Source: a virus. From it: a stretch of 64,000 nt of DNA. Every line of letters starts with the position of its first letter. The first letter of the stretch is position 1. Below the pieces are notes generated by a model. The model saw only the letters and a list, made by a program, of their open reading frames with translations, was not told where the DNA came from and made no database searches. A program made the translations under genes and the position numbers. The stretch lies in the IMG/VR virus record IMGVR_UViG_3300042465_003746, positions 1 to 64,000 of that record; one strand, written 5' to 3'. Positions 16,859 through 26,090 of this stretch are shown here, piece by piece.

Positions 16859-17353
16859 TTATTCAATTGTTTTTAGTTTATATACTAATTTTCTATCTTT
16901 GAAATTAGAGACAGGTACGAATTCATAAGTAGTCTTTCTAAGATACTCGATAGTATCATCAGGCAGTATTCCTTTCTTTATCATAACATCATCTAGGCAT
17001 TTAAGCCAAATTAATGCTAAATTACCTATATCCCAATTAGGTTTATAATCTTTTGCAGGAGCTTTCCAGCTTACTTTTCTTTTACCAGTTTCTTTATCTA
17101 AGATCATTTTCATTCCTCCAAAATTTACAGGCGCATATATCAATAAGTGTGTTTCAACAGGCCCTTGGATAGTAAGATTTTCAGGAATATGTTTCTCAAT
17201 ATAGCCATGCATAGCAGCCACTAGGGCTGCTCTTGTTGTATAATGCACGGAAGCATGAATTTTATTATAACCAATCTTAATCCATAGCTTTTTACTCTGT
17301 GGTATATGCGTAATAAATTCTGGAAACTCCAGTTTTAATTCTGTGTTTGCCAT
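16859..17353 (-). CDS. RusA-like Holliday junction resolvase
   Basis: In this 164-residue protein the C-terminal segment KPNWDIGNLALIWLKCLDDVM...GILPDDTIEYLR matches the RusA pattern, with the acidic residues D (WDxxN), D (LDD) and DD (PDD) expected to bind metal. RusA enzymes cut Holliday junctions before packaging. Its place next to the PD-(D/E)XK nuclease supports a recombination role. The N-terminal half is less typical, so this is a family-level call. Confidence 0.72.
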   Translation of the reverse strand: MANTELKLEFPEFITHIPQSKKLWIKIGYNKIHASVHYTTRAALVAAMHGYIEKHIPENLTIQGPVETHLLIYAPVNFGGMKMILDKETGKRKVSWKAPAKDYKPNWDIGNLALIWLKCLDDVMIKKGILPDDTIEYLRKTTYEFVPVSNFKDRKLVYKLKTIE

Positions 17354-17381
17354 AATTTTTCTTTTTAATTGTTTGTTAATT

Positions 17382-18536
17382 TTATAACCACGTTAATTCT
17401 TCAGGTTTGTCCTCTATAACTATATCTTCTACTATTACTTCTTTAGGAACAAAATCTGCTACTCTTTCATTTGCATAATTAATATTTAATTTTTCTAGAA
17501 TTTCATTAGAAACTGTTATAGTTTTTACTTCAAAATAAAAAGTACCTCCTCTATTAGTCACTTCTTCTCCATAATTCTCGATTAAAATATCTAAAAACTC
17601 TTTAGTTAATACATCTTTATCAAGTAAACTTGCTACAATATTATCTAAAGAAGAATTAAGATATCTCTCTCCACTTTTTCCTAAATAAGATAATAAAGAT
17701 TTAAAATTAACATGATTCTTAGTATTACTAGCTTCCATAACATTAGAATGTTCCTTAAACAACATTTGCAAATAAAGCAAACTGTCCTTGTATCTACTAT
17801 TAGCCATAATCTCCATAGCAATAACATGATTATCTGTGTCAATACTAGAAAGCATCATAGTTAATTGCTTAAATACTTCATCATTAATTAGTATTGCATC
17901 TTCACCATTAAGTTTATCTACTAACCCTGCTTCATGAATAATCACTTTGTCAGTTAAAGATTTACTTACTTCGATATAATCAGGAAGAATTATGCTTAAA
18001 TATTGAGAAGATCTTTCATTTTTTACAGCTGACCCTGGATTTACTATAAAATCTTTATAATAACTAAGTTCCTCTCTAGCTAATAATTCTACCCCGTGCC
18101 AATCAAAATAAACAGACTCTCCTGTATAATGCTCAAGAGCTGTATCTACTTTTTCTGTATAATATTTATCTAAATCTACTTTTATAGCTTCATAACATTC
18201 TTTAAAAATTTCTGTAGGAACACTATAAAACCAATCAGTTTTACTTATCTTACCTTTAAAATTATTTCCTCCAAAAATATGAGTAGCATCTTCAATATCT
18301 TTTACAATTTTAATATTGTAATCTAAAGTAAGTTCTTTTAACTTTACTCTAGGAATATTTACTCCAGGAAGAAAAAATAACTTATCATTAATCCTAGGAA
18401 GATAATCTATTTTGCTTAATTTAAAACTATTAAGCTCATCAAGCCCCATTATGATAGAAGGGTTCATACATAATCCATGAATTTTACCGCTATCTACCCG
18501 ATCATATTCTATAGTTAACTTTAAATAATTTTCCAT
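17382..18536 (-). CDS. Unknown protein linked to the MoxR-like ATPase
   Basis: This 384-residue protein has no motif I recognise. It lies 7 bases downstream of the MoxR-like ATPase gene. It is largely helical with an acidic, valine-rich C-terminus ending EELTWL. Co-location with the ATPase and the metallopeptidase-VWA protein suggests a three-gene unit in which it could be the client or adaptor; that is inference. Confidence 0.68.
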   Translation of the reverse strand: MENYLKLTIEYDRVDSGKIHGLCMNPSIIMGLDELNSFKLSKIDYLPRINDKLFFLPGVNIPRVKLKELTLDYNIKIVKDIEDATHIFGGNNFKGKISKTDWFYSVPTEIFKECYEAIKVDLDKYYTEKVDTALEHYTGESVYFDWHGVELLAREELSYYKDFIVNPGSAVKNERSSQYLSIILPDYIEVSKSLTDKVIIHEAGLVDKLNGEDAILINDEVFKQLTMMLSSIDTDNHVIAMEIMANSRYKDSLLYLQMLFKEHSNVMEASNTKNHVNFKSLLSYLGKSGERYLNSSLDNIVASLLDKDVLTKEFLDILIENYGEEVTNRGGTFYFEVKTITVSNEILEKLNINYANERVADFVPKEVIVEDIVIEDKPEELTWL

Positions 18537-18543
18537 ATTTTAT

Positions 18544-19713
18544 TTATTTTATGGCCATTTTAGCAACCACTGGGTTTAACATTAATTTACTAAACTTACT
18601 TTTATTACCGTTTAGTAATTCTTTAATAATATAATACTTCAAGTCATCTGTAAAAGAAGTACAAGTAGTAGAGATAATAGATAAGCGATCAATCATGTCT
18701 TGAGTAACACTTTTAGTTTCAGCATGCATCAAAGAATAATTGATTAGTCTAGTTGCTACAACACTCGAAATGTCTGCTCTAAATTCATCCTCTTCTCCTA
18801 TCATTTGCTTCAAAGTACTCAATACATATTTCTCCTCTTTTTCTAATATTTCTTCAGGAGAGATAATCTTATCTAATTTATTATTAATGAACATACTAAA
18901 TAAAGTAGAAACTTCTGCTCCAACACTACCTTCACCAATCATTTGAATTAATGGTAACTCATCTTCAAATTTAGAAATAGAACTAATAGAGTTAAAGAAA
19001 GTAGTCATAGCTCTTGGATTTACACTTTGAGTAACTACTTCAGGATTCATCAACATAAAATTAATACATCGACCATCTATCATAGACTTCTCTGCCCATT
19101 TTGCCCATACTTTCTCATTAAATTTTACTTCTACACTAATAAATCTAGTCTTCTGAGCAATATCTAATGCAGTAACATTATAATCTCCATTGTCAGGATT
19201 AGTAGTAAGGATAATATGCCAATTCTTTGGCAATTTCCAAGAAGCATAAGCTTGTTGATCAATTAGGGACATTGTTGCTTGCATGAATCTATGATCGGCC
19301 CGAGTATAATCATCCAGGATTAAAAATCCTCCTTCTCCTTTGCCTTGAATCCACTCAGGAGCTGCATGACTCATTCTTTTGTCTACTACTTTATACCCTT
19401 TTTGCGTAGCTGTTTCTATTTCTTGCTCAGTAATCCATAATACTTTTCCCTCAGCATTCTTAACTTTAAATTCCTTAATTGGAAAACCAATTAAATCACC
19501 TAATTCTTCGAATTCTGCCAAATTCAACATAATAACTTCCATATTATGCTCCTTAGCTAATTGCTTTATAGAAGAAGTTTTGCCAAGCCCCGCATCTCCT
19601 TCAACATTTACCGCTACAGGAACTTTTCCCTGTGCTTGAATATGTTGATTATTTTTAATAATATGGCCCATAAAGCCTTTTAATTCATCAATATTTAATT
19701 GTATTTGATTCAT
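18544..19713 (-). CDS. MoxR-like AAA+ ATPase
   Basis: This 389-residue protein has a Walker A motif GDAGLGKTS (residues 39-47), a Walker B-like GGFLILDDYTRAD, a sensor 1 region WHIILTTNPDNGDY and the downstream FISVEV strand typical of the MoxR branch of AAA+ proteins. MoxR ATPases usually work with VWA-domain partners to remodel or load metal into protein complexes. The partner is encoded 11 bases upstream (19725-21029). Confidence 0.83.
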   Translation of the reverse strand: MNQIQLNIDELKGFMGHIIKNNQHIQAQGKVPVAVNVEGDAGLGKTSSIKQLAKEHNMEVIMLNLAEFEELGDLIGFPIKEFKVKNAEGKVLWITEQEIETATQKGYKVVDKRMSHAAPEWIQGKGEGGFLILDDYTRADHRFMQATMSLIDQQAYASWKLPKNWHIILTTNPDNGDYNVTALDIAQKTRFISVEVKFNEKVWAKWAEKSMIDGRCINFMLMNPEVVTQSVNPRAMTTFFNSISSISKFEDELPLIQMIGEGSVGAEVSTLFSMFINNKLDKIISPEEILEKEEKYVLSTLKQMIGEEDEFRADISSVVATRLINYSLMHAETKSVTQDMIDRLSIISTTCTSFTDDLKYYIIKELLNGNKSKFSKLMLNPVVAKMAIK

Positions 19714-19724
19714 ATAATTTCTTT

Positions 19725-21029
19725 TTAAAGTTCTAATTTGATTACTTTTCCTGGAAGTTTGGTATTTAATTCTGATCTTTCAGATATTACCCACAATATT
19801 TGTTTACTAGGTTTTAGATTAGTGGTACACTCACCATCGGTGAAGTATATTAAACTAGTAAATTGTCTGTTATCTTGGTAATACTTTAGAACAGGATCAA
19901 AATCTGTACCTCCTCTGCCTAATACTCCTAATTCAAAATTACCTTTATACTCTACAATACTCCTAATATGAGTATCACATTGAATTATGGTAACATCTAC
20001 TCCTGCATTATAGATATGATAAATCTCATTCATAAATTCTTTGAGTTCATCTTCTACAACACTTCCAGAAGTATCAATAGCTAATAGCATCTTTTGGCGC
20101 ATTTTAATCTTTATACCAGGATTATCGGAAAATCTTATATTTTCTTTACGTCTAGTTTTCTTAGTAAATATTTTAGTACTAACTCCCGTAAATCTTTTAA
20201 TATAACCTCTCCAATTAAATTTAGGCTTAACGATTTCTTCTAATAGAATCTTATCCTCCATTTCTCCAGGAATTTTCCCACGAGTCTTTAAAGTCTGTTC
20301 TTTAGCAGAATTCATTATTCTTTGCACTTGCTTATCAATAAGCTTTTGCTCTGCTTCTGTTAAGTCTTCGAATTCTTCCCAAGTACTATGATCGGGTAAG
20401 CCGTCACCTCCGCTATCCATTTGATCAGATAATTTATCAAATGCATCACTTCCACTTGTGCCTGTTTTATCCTTATCATCTTTAGCCTTTAGAAGCTTTT
20501 CATAATAATATCTACAACCTGCTTTTCTATCAAGATCTAATTCTTCATAATCATCAATCATAATTCCTCTAAAAGGAATTTTACTAGCAATTGCTTTTAT
20601 TTCTTCTATAGGAGCATCTCTTTCTCTGGCTGCAGCTATTTCAATTTGAACTTCTTCTTTGATAGCATTAACCTCTTCTTTAGTATAATTTCCTCCAGGA
20701 AGCCAAGAATTATCAATATATTGATTGATTTCCATATCCATAGCTATATTAGCCATCTTTCTATCACTAAACGAAAAGAACACACTTAAATGCCCAAATG
20801 CGATATGAAGAAGTTCGTGCTTTAATAATCCCAGCCTATGATCTTCAGATAACTCTTCCCAAAAAGTAGGATTTATAGCCAATTGATAATTGATACCGTT
20901 TTTACTAACGCCAGCCGTTGGCAATCTTTCACTCCAAACCTTATTTAGTGCAATCAAAAAAAGCCCGTAATAGGGCTCTTGTAACATCAGATTTTTACTA
21001 GTCTTACCTAATGTGTCTACCTTATTCAT
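19725..21029 (-). CDS. Metallopeptidase-like and VWA-domain protein (DUF2201 type)
   Basis: In this 434-residue protein residues 71-80 (HELLHIAFGH) form a zincin motif with a third histidine. The C-terminal third has a von Willebrand A domain with an intact MIDAS: DTSGS, the threonine of GRGGTDFDP, and YFTDGEC. The middle is a charged linker. This architecture, N-terminal metallopeptidase-like and C-terminal VWA, is the usual partner of MoxR-type ATPases, and its gene is next to one here. Both active motifs look intact. Confidence 0.8.
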   Translation of the reverse strand: MNKVDTLGKTSKNLMLQEPYYGLFLIALNKVWSERLPTAGVSKNGINYQLAINPTFWEELSEDHRLGLLKHELLHIAFGHLSVFFSFSDRKMANIAMDMEINQYIDNSWLPGGNYTKEEVNAIKEEVQIEIAAARERDAPIEEIKAIASKIPFRGIMIDDYEELDLDRKAGCRYYYEKLLKAKDDKDKTGTSGSDAFDKLSDQMDSGGDGLPDHSTWEEFEDLTEAEQKLIDKQVQRIMNSAKEQTLKTRGKIPGEMEDKILLEEIVKPKFNWRGYIKRFTGVSTKIFTKKTRRKENIRFSDNPGIKIKMRQKMLLAIDTSGSVVEDELKEFMNEIYHIYNAGVDVTIIQCDTHIRSIVEYKGNFELGVLGRGGTDFDPVLKYYQDNRQFTSLIYFTDGECTTNLKPSKQILWVISERSELNTKLPGKVIKLEL

Positions 21030-21040
21030 AGTAATGCAAT

Positions 21041-21427
21041 TTAACTAGCATATTTCCATTTAAATCCTCCTGCTGTACCTTTATCTTTTTTTAAACATCT
21101 GTTAATGTTATTGTATTCTACATTATTTTTTTCAGCTGCTATTGTACCATTTTCATAAGTACAAATAAAAGTTTCTTTGTAATATTTTGATACAGGTAAA
21201 AGAGAAGTTTTTCCTGGTATATTTGTTAAATCGCCAATTCTTTTAGCAACTTTAGCAGTATCAGAATATTTTCTAAATTGCATATTAATTGTTTTAAGAT
21301 TATGTCCTATTACACAATTATATATACTTGAGTTCGGTGCGTTTAATCGTAGTTCTAAATCTAGAATTGTGTCTACTTCAAATATTTCTAGTAAATGCCC
21401 CTCTAAATCATACATTGCTATTTTCAT
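21041..21427 (-). CDS. Stand-alone NUMOD1-like DNA-binding repeat protein
   Basis: In this 128-residue protein two segments follow the NUMOD1-type pattern of homing endonucleases: MYDLEGHLLEIFEV...SIYNCVIGH at the N-terminus and YENGTIAAEK...NINRCLKKDKGTAGGFKWKY at the C-terminus. No nuclease domain is present. It may be a leftover DNA-binding part of a homing endonuclease or a small DNA-binding regulator. It overlaps the primase gene by 4 bases. Confidence 0.68.
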   Translation of the reverse strand: MKIAMYDLEGHLLEIFEVDTILDLELRLNAPNSSIYNCVIGHNLKTINMQFRKYSDTAKVAKRIGDLTNIPGKTSLLPVSKYYKETFICTYENGTIAAEKNNVEYNNINRCLKKDKGTAGGFKWKYAS

Positions 21428-22425
21428 AATTTTTTTATTTTATTTTTAAAAATTTCTACAGCTTTGTCCCTACCAACTACTTTAACTAAATCACTGAAAT
21501 CAGTTACTTTAGGTAATTCGGGGACAAAGAAATGTGGTATATTAAACCTAGCAGTAAAACTTTCTGAAAGTTTTTTACCAGCTTTATCATTGTCAAATAG
21601 ACAAATTACTTTAGAAAATCTAGATTTATATTCATCCATTACAGAATCCTTCATCATTACACTCTCTGATTGAAGTCCTATAGCTGTTAATCCTAAACAG
21701 TCATATATACTCATCACATCTTTTAAAGACTTTGTAATAATTAATAAGTCACCTGATTTAGGCAATTGAGTATAACCCTGATGTACAGAATAATCTGCAT
21801 TATTAATCCACTTCTTTACTTTATCTTCAAATGGTTGATAAACTTTATAACTTACTCTATCATCTTTAAGTTCTACGTAAGCATAAGCATATTCAGCAGT
21901 ATTAACTGCTGTATCATTATAAAATACATAACTAATAGGATGTACATTAAACTTTGCCAAAGTAGATTTCTTAATTCCAAAGCTAGACCAATAATCTTTA
22001 TCTTTATTGAGCCATGGACGAGTTTTAATTCCTAATTTAATCCTTTCCTTTTCTACTATTCTTGTATAGTTCACTTCTTGTTTAGTAGTATCTACAGTAA
22101 ATGCAGATAACCCCATATCGTAAGCTATTTTCTTTAAAGCTTCTGGATATCGAATATTAAATAACTTCATCACAAGAACTACAAAATCACCACAATCATG
22201 CGTAGCAAAATCTTTGAACATTAAGATATTTCTATCAATTTTATGAAAATATAGAGCAAAAGAAGGAATACTATCTTCTCGTAAAGGACTATTAAATACT
22301 CCTAGACTTCTAACATCTTCTCCCAGATATTTTTCATAAATATCTTCTTGGGTTACATGTTTTAGAATATCTTCTCTAGTAATTTGACTATTAAAAATAA
22401 TAGAATTTAAATTTATTTCTTTCAT
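21424..22425 (-). CDS. DnaG-type DNA primase
   Basis: In this 333-residue protein the N-terminus has FNSPLREDSIPSF and MFKDFATHDCGDFVVLVMKLF, the body of a CHC2-type primase N-domain, but only one of the usual zinc-binding cysteines is present. A TOPRIM domain follows: DLLIITKSLKDVMSIYDCLG and VICLFDNDKAGKK. It would make RNA primers for the DnaB helicase and PolA in this block. A strong hairpin and a run of nine T lie immediately before its ATG. Confidence 0.82.
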   Translation of the reverse strand: MKEINLNSIIFNSQITREDILKHVTQEDIYEKYLGEDVRSLGVFNSPLREDSIPSFALYFHKIDRNILMFKDFATHDCGDFVVLVMKLFNIRYPEALKKIAYDMGLSAFTVDTTKQEVNYTRIVEKERIKLGIKTRPWLNKDKDYWSSFGIKKSTLAKFNVHPISYVFYNDTAVNTAEYAYAYVELKDDRVSYKVYQPFEDKVKKWINNADYSVHQGYTQLPKSGDLLIITKSLKDVMSIYDCLGLTAIGLQSESVMMKDSVMDEYKSRFSKVICLFDNDKAGKKLSESFTARFNIPHFFVPELPKVTDFSDLVKVVGRDKAVEIFKNKIKKL

Positions 22426-22462
22426 AAAAAAAAATTAGAGAGGGACACCAATGCCCCTCTCT
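22426..22462 (-). terminator. Intrinsic terminator abutting the primase start
   Basis: On the minus strand an 8-bp stem (AGAGAGGG with CCCTCTCT, 22437-22462, 10-base loop) is followed by AA and nine T (22434-22426), which run into the ATG of the primase gene. It should end or attenuate transcripts from the single-strand-binding candidate gene upstream. Confidence 0.85.
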
Positions 22463-22490
22463 GTAGAGTAAACGGTAAATTAATTATTTT

Positions 22491-23090
22491 TTACCACTCA
22501 TCACCTGCTACAAGATCGTTAGCATTTGCTGCTCCCGTAGAAGTAACAAATGAATCTTCTTGTACTCTAGCCATTGCATCTAAGTCACCTGCTTTTAAAC
22601 GAGTGTCTGCTAATGTAACAGTCATCGGCTCCATAAATGGAACCCAAGTACGAGGTTGGATATATTTTTTAATACTAGTTTTTACACCGTAGTTAGCAAA
22701 TATACGGAATTTTAATCCTGATTGTAATCCGTCACGAATAAGTTTCATACAACCGTCCAATAATTCTGTAGAAGAAGTAAATCCTCCTGGAAATTGGAAA
22801 TTAGCACCATAGATAGCATGAATTACATGCTTAAGTACTTTACCTTGCTTTTGTACTTGATCATCTACAGTAGCATACTCAGTAGGAGCAGTTACATACC
22901 AAAAAGAAGAATTACAAGAACCACCTTTATCATCAGTAAAAGTTAACTTATAATCAGGAGAATTAGGCTTATCTTCTGCCTTTTTCTTCTGTACAGTCAT
23001 TGAGATGTTTTCAGCTATTCCTGCATTTCCTCCGTTGAAAATTACTGCTCCTTCTTTTGCATCAAAAGATGCGTCATTTAAATTATACAT
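22491..23090 (-). CDS. Candidate single-stranded DNA-binding protein
   Basis: This 199-residue protein is beta-rich in its N-terminal two thirds and ends in an acidic tail with a terminal aromatic residue (VAGDEW). That recalls the tails of phage single-strand-binding proteins such as T7 gp2.5. Its place between the primase and the Sak4-like ATPase, and its own strong terminator, fit an abundant replication protein. The assignment is by context and tail, not by a recognised fold. Confidence 0.6.
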   Translation of the reverse strand: MYNLNDASFDAKEGAVIFNGGNAGIAENISMTVQKKKAEDKPNSPDYKLTFTDDKGGSCNSSFWYVTAPTEYATVDDQVQKQGKVLKHVIHAIYGANFQFPGGFTSSTELLDGCMKLIRDGLQSGLKFRIFANYGVKTSIKKYIQPRTWVPFMEPMTVTLADTRLKAGDLDAMARVQEDSFVTSTGAANANDLVAGDEW

Positions 23091-23130
23091 ATTGATTATT
23101 TATTTAAGATTATTTAAAAATTACTATTAA

Positions 23131-23730
23131 TTACCATTGGTCTTCTTCAGACTCTTCTTCTGCTTCTTCTGCTTCTTCAAGAGTTTCTTCTAAAATAGAA
23201 TCATCTACTTCCATAGAAGTATCTGCCATTTCGTATAAAGCACCTCCTTCAGGTGTTGCAGGGATAGAACTTAAATCAGCATCTAAATCTTCTTCATCAG
23301 ATACTTCTCCTACATGCATTGCTACAAATTCTACAGCTTCTTCAACTTCTTGACGTAAAGTCATTTCAAAGTAAGAACCATCTGCTATTTCTACTACATC
23401 AAAATCTGATTCAACATCAGTATTTAATTTTAATCTTTTTGCAATAAACTCATAAGTCTTCTTATCACTAAGAGAACAAGTCTTTGTTAATTGAAAACCT
23501 TCTTCTCCATTAGCTTTACGCAAATAGATATGAGCACCGTCTCCTGTAAATCCGAAACTAATTCTATCTTCTCCTTGAATACCTAATAATTCTTGAGTAG
23601 CTCTATTGAAAGTAAACTTACGACCTGCTCCTTTCTCTACGATTGCAGACATTGTTACTACAGCAGTTGAATACTTCTCTTCTCTTCTTTTTCTTTGTGC
23701 AGGAACTTCTCCCCAAATAATGTTTTCCAT
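23131..23730 (-). CDS. Hypothetical replication-block protein with long acidic tail
   Basis: This 199-residue protein has a compact N-terminal domain of about 130 residues followed by a glutamate-rich tail that ends EESEEDQW. It has nearly the same length as the adjacent 22491-23090 product and the same type of acidic C-terminus with terminal tryptophan. It may be a second single-strand-binding or replication accessory protein. No family recognised. Confidence 0.65.
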   Translation of the reverse strand: MENIIWGEVPAQRKRREEKYSTAVVTMSAIVEKGAGRKFTFNRATQELLGIQGEDRISFGFTGDGAHIYLRKANGEEGFQLTKTCSLSDKKTYEFIAKRLKLNTDVESDFDVVEIADGSYFEMTLRQEVEEAVEFVAMHVGEVSDEEDLDADLSSIPATPEGGALYEMADTSMEVDDSILEETLEEAEEAEEESEEDQW

Positions 23731-23744
23731 GTTTTTACTTTTTT

Positions 23745-24419
23745 TTAAATTGAATAATAATCTCTAATTGCATCATTTACTATAACTAAATCATTAGCAA
23801 TAGTGTTTTCCTCGAACATCTCCAATGGAGTTTTACAAGTATCAGAACCTGATGACACAGTTCTAAATACATGTTGATTCGGTTGTCCAGGTGTTTTAAT
23901 AATCTCTGCATAAAGTACGATAGTACTAAATGATTCAGGCACAAAACGCTCAAGCATCTTGCCCTGTACGCCTATACGCTCACTTGCAAAACCTGCTTCA
24001 TCATAATGAATATCTGGATGTGCAAATAAATAAACTATAATGTCCTCCCGCATTGTATCATTAATATAATTAATAAGGTCATACTGCGCTGCGGCCATCT
24101 TAGTCCATTTGTCGAATCCTTTCTCTGCTCTAAATGAAGGATTCATAATAGCATCAGTCATAATTCTTGACCAAGTATCTATTATTATTGTTTTAACTTG
24201 TGGTAATGCGTTTACTTTACTTAAAGTTGCGATTACAATGTTTACATCAGAAGTCTTACGATAATTCCGTTTATCTTCATTGTATTTCAAGTTAAATTGC
24301 TTAAACGGAAGAGCCTTTTGATCCGTATTAATAATAACTGTTTCGTCAGGATTTAGGTTCCGTAACGAGGTAGATTTCCCCATCCCTGATCTTCCGACCA
24401 CGAATATTAATTGAGCCAT
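23745..24419 (-). CDS. Sak4-like RecA-fold ATPase
   Basis: This 224-residue protein has a Walker A GRSGMGKST at residues 9-17 and a Walker B-like hydrophobic strand VKTIIIDTWSRI. The IIVYLFAHPDIHYDE segment and the compact RecA core match the Sak4/AAA_24 family of phage recombination ATPases, which promote single-strand annealing together with a single-strand-binding protein. Candidate partners are encoded directly downstream. Confidence 0.78.
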   Translation of the reverse strand: MAQLIFVVGRSGMGKSTSLRNLNPDETVIINTDQKALPFKQFNLKYNEDKRNYRKTSDVNIVIATLSKVNALPQVKTIIIDTWSRIMTDAIMNPSFRAEKGFDKWTKMAAAQYDLINYINDTMREDIIVYLFAHPDIHYDEAGFASERIGVQGKMLERFVPESFSTIVLYAEIIKTPGQPNQHVFRTVSSGSDTCKTPLEMFEENTIANDLVIVNDAIRDYYSI

Positions 24420-24464
24420 AAATAAATTGTTTTTGATTGTTTATACCTAATAAAGATACGAAAT

Positions 24465-24728
24465 TTAACTAAATTGTGCAACTTCTTCTACTACTTTTAT
24501 AGACCCAGCATCCCTGTTTATTGCTAGCCATTCTTTGGCTCTACTGACATCATCGTCTGTATGCTGTGGTTCTTTAAGTAGTTCAAAGTAAATACCTTTA
24601 GTATCTATTTGTACTTTATAAAATAATACTTTTCTTGCTTGTTCAGCAGCTTCTTCATAATCTAATGAAGGAATTCTTCCAGCAATACCATCAGGTTTGC
24701 CCCATTGTTCATACATTACTCTCGTCAT
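24465..24728 (-). CDS. Hypothetical protein
   Basis: This 87-residue protein is charged and without membrane segments. It overlaps the upstream gene by 4 bases, so it belongs to the helicase operon. No family recognised. Confidence 0.6.
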   Translation of the reverse strand: MTRVMYEQWGKPDGIAGRIPSLDYEEAAEQARKVLFYKVQIDTKGIYFELLKEPQHTDDDVSRAKEWLAINRDAGSIKVVEEVAQFS

Positions 24729-25021
24729 GATAAATCTTGTATTTGTTTCTTTACTTCATCTTGTTTCTGCCCCTTTCTTTTCTTGTAACTAACTCCTCTT
24801 AAATGAGGGTGTTCTTCTTGTACTTTACGTGAGGCTCTTCCAAAAGAATCTAAGTAAGGAATTACACGCTGTTCCATATCTTTTAGAGAATCTTTAAATG
24901 ATCTACTAGTATCATACCCTATTTCCAAGAGATAATGATAATACAATCTTTCATTGGAATCTCTGAGTTCAGGATGAATACTTAACTTATTTTTTACCCA
25001 TTCATACTTGTCCTTTATCAT
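24725..25021 (-). CDS. Conserved-type small basic phage protein
   Basis: Started at the internal ATG 25021 (MIKDKYEWVKNKL) it has 98 residues and overlaps the DnaB-like gene by 20 bases; a longer frame begins at 25048. The layout (ERLYYHYLLEIGYD, then LDSFGRASRKVQEEHPHLRG and a lysine-rich end) recurs in small proteins of many phages and is predicted to be helical and nucleic-acid-binding. Function unknown. Confidence 0.62.
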   Translation of the reverse strand: MIKDKYEWVKNKLSIHPELRDSNERLYYHYLLEIGYDTSRSFKDSLKDMEQRVIPYLDSFGRASRKVQEEHPHLRGVSYKKRKGQKQDEVKKQIQDLS

Positions 25022-26090
25022 TGTGTAAAGTTTTATAATATTCATCAATCCTCCTTAATTCCTCTGGTTTACCTTGTATCTCTTCTGCTTTAGGTAATTG
25101 ATAATAACCCCCAATCTCTCCTATAAAAAGAAAGCTTGCTAAAAGATTTACATCACCATCTCTATTCTTACATAGTTTAGCTAATCTGTAACGATTCTTA
25201 TACTTAGTAATATCAAATCCTAGGCACTTATCTACTCCAAAATAAAAAGGAGCAGCTAGTCCTATAACAGTATTTGCATCTTCGGCAAGATTAGAGGTAT
25301 TCTTAATATCACTCAGCATCGGCATCCAGTTTTCATTCTCTCGTCTATCCATTTGTTCCGAAGACCTATTGATTTGCACAATAGGCACAGGACTAAAATT
25401 GAACATATTACGAAAGAATACTAACGTTTTAGAGATTTTATCAATCGCCTCTTTTAAACTCCCATATTTTCCTAAGTCTACTAGTCCTACGTGGTCTATT
25501 ACTATTAAAGTTATTAAACTAGGATTATTAGGGACATAATCGACAATTAAACCGTCATCATTTCTAATGACTTTGCCTCTATTTTCTGCATACCCTATTA
25601 AATCTTTGTATAAGAAATCAGGATTCAAACTACTACGATAATGAAGATACTTATTTTGAATTTCTTGCATCTTCTCTTCGTAATAGGGAATTAGTTCTTC
25701 TACTTCAGGTCTAATAGTTAGATTACCTCTTGATAATATCTCGTCCAAAGAAGTTAATATACCGTGCTCTCGCCAAATTAAACCTGCAATATGCTTGGCA
25801 ATTTGATTCTCAGGAGGTATTTCTAGAGAATAATAAATAATCTCTACATCATGAATGTAGTTAGGATTAGCTTGTAAAAATTCTATAGCCCCATAAACAT
25901 AAGCAGAATTAACAAAACTAGTTTTACCTACACCTGGACCTGCAAAAATTAAATCATAGCGACCTTGTTGAATATTCTTAACATGATTACTTAAGGTAGT
26001 AAAACCTTGAAAAGGGATACCTGTATTTAAACCTTGTTTACCTCTGTTAATATTATTCTTTAGTCTGTCCCAATACCGTATTTTTGCCAT
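25002..26090 (-). CDS. DnaB-type replicative helicase
   Basis: In this 362-residue protein the Walker A motif is AGPGVGKTS (residues 50-58) and the Walker B is LITLIVIDHVGL. A QINRSSEQ motif and MLSDIKNTSNLAEDANTVIGL match the DnaB C-terminal helicase domain. It lacks the DnaB N-terminal primase-binding domain, as in many phage helicases. It would unwind the replication fork with the primase and family A polymerase in this block. Confidence 0.83.
   Translation of the reverse strand: MAKIRYWDRLKNNINRGKQGLNTGIPFQGFTTLSNHVKNIQQGRYDLIFAGPGVGKTSFVNSAYVYGAIEFLQANPNYIHDVEIIYYSLEIPPENQIAKHIAGLIWREHGILTSLDEILSRGNLTIRPEVEELIPYYEEKMQEIQNKYLHYRSSLNPDFLYKDLIGYAENRGKVIRNDDGLIVDYVPNNPSLITLIVIDHVGLVDLGKYGSLKEAIDKISKTLVFFRNMFNFSPVPIVQINRSSEQMDRRENENWMPMLSDIKNTSNLAEDANTVIGLAAPFYFGVDKCLGFDITKYKNRYRLAKLCKNRDGDVNLLASFLFIGEIGGYYQLPKAEEIQGKPEELRRIDEYYKTLHNDKGQV

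Noticed and set aside
19379-19639. 86-residue plus-strand frame opposite the MoxR-like gene
   Set aside because: The opposite strand encodes a complete AAA+ domain; this frame is a shadow.
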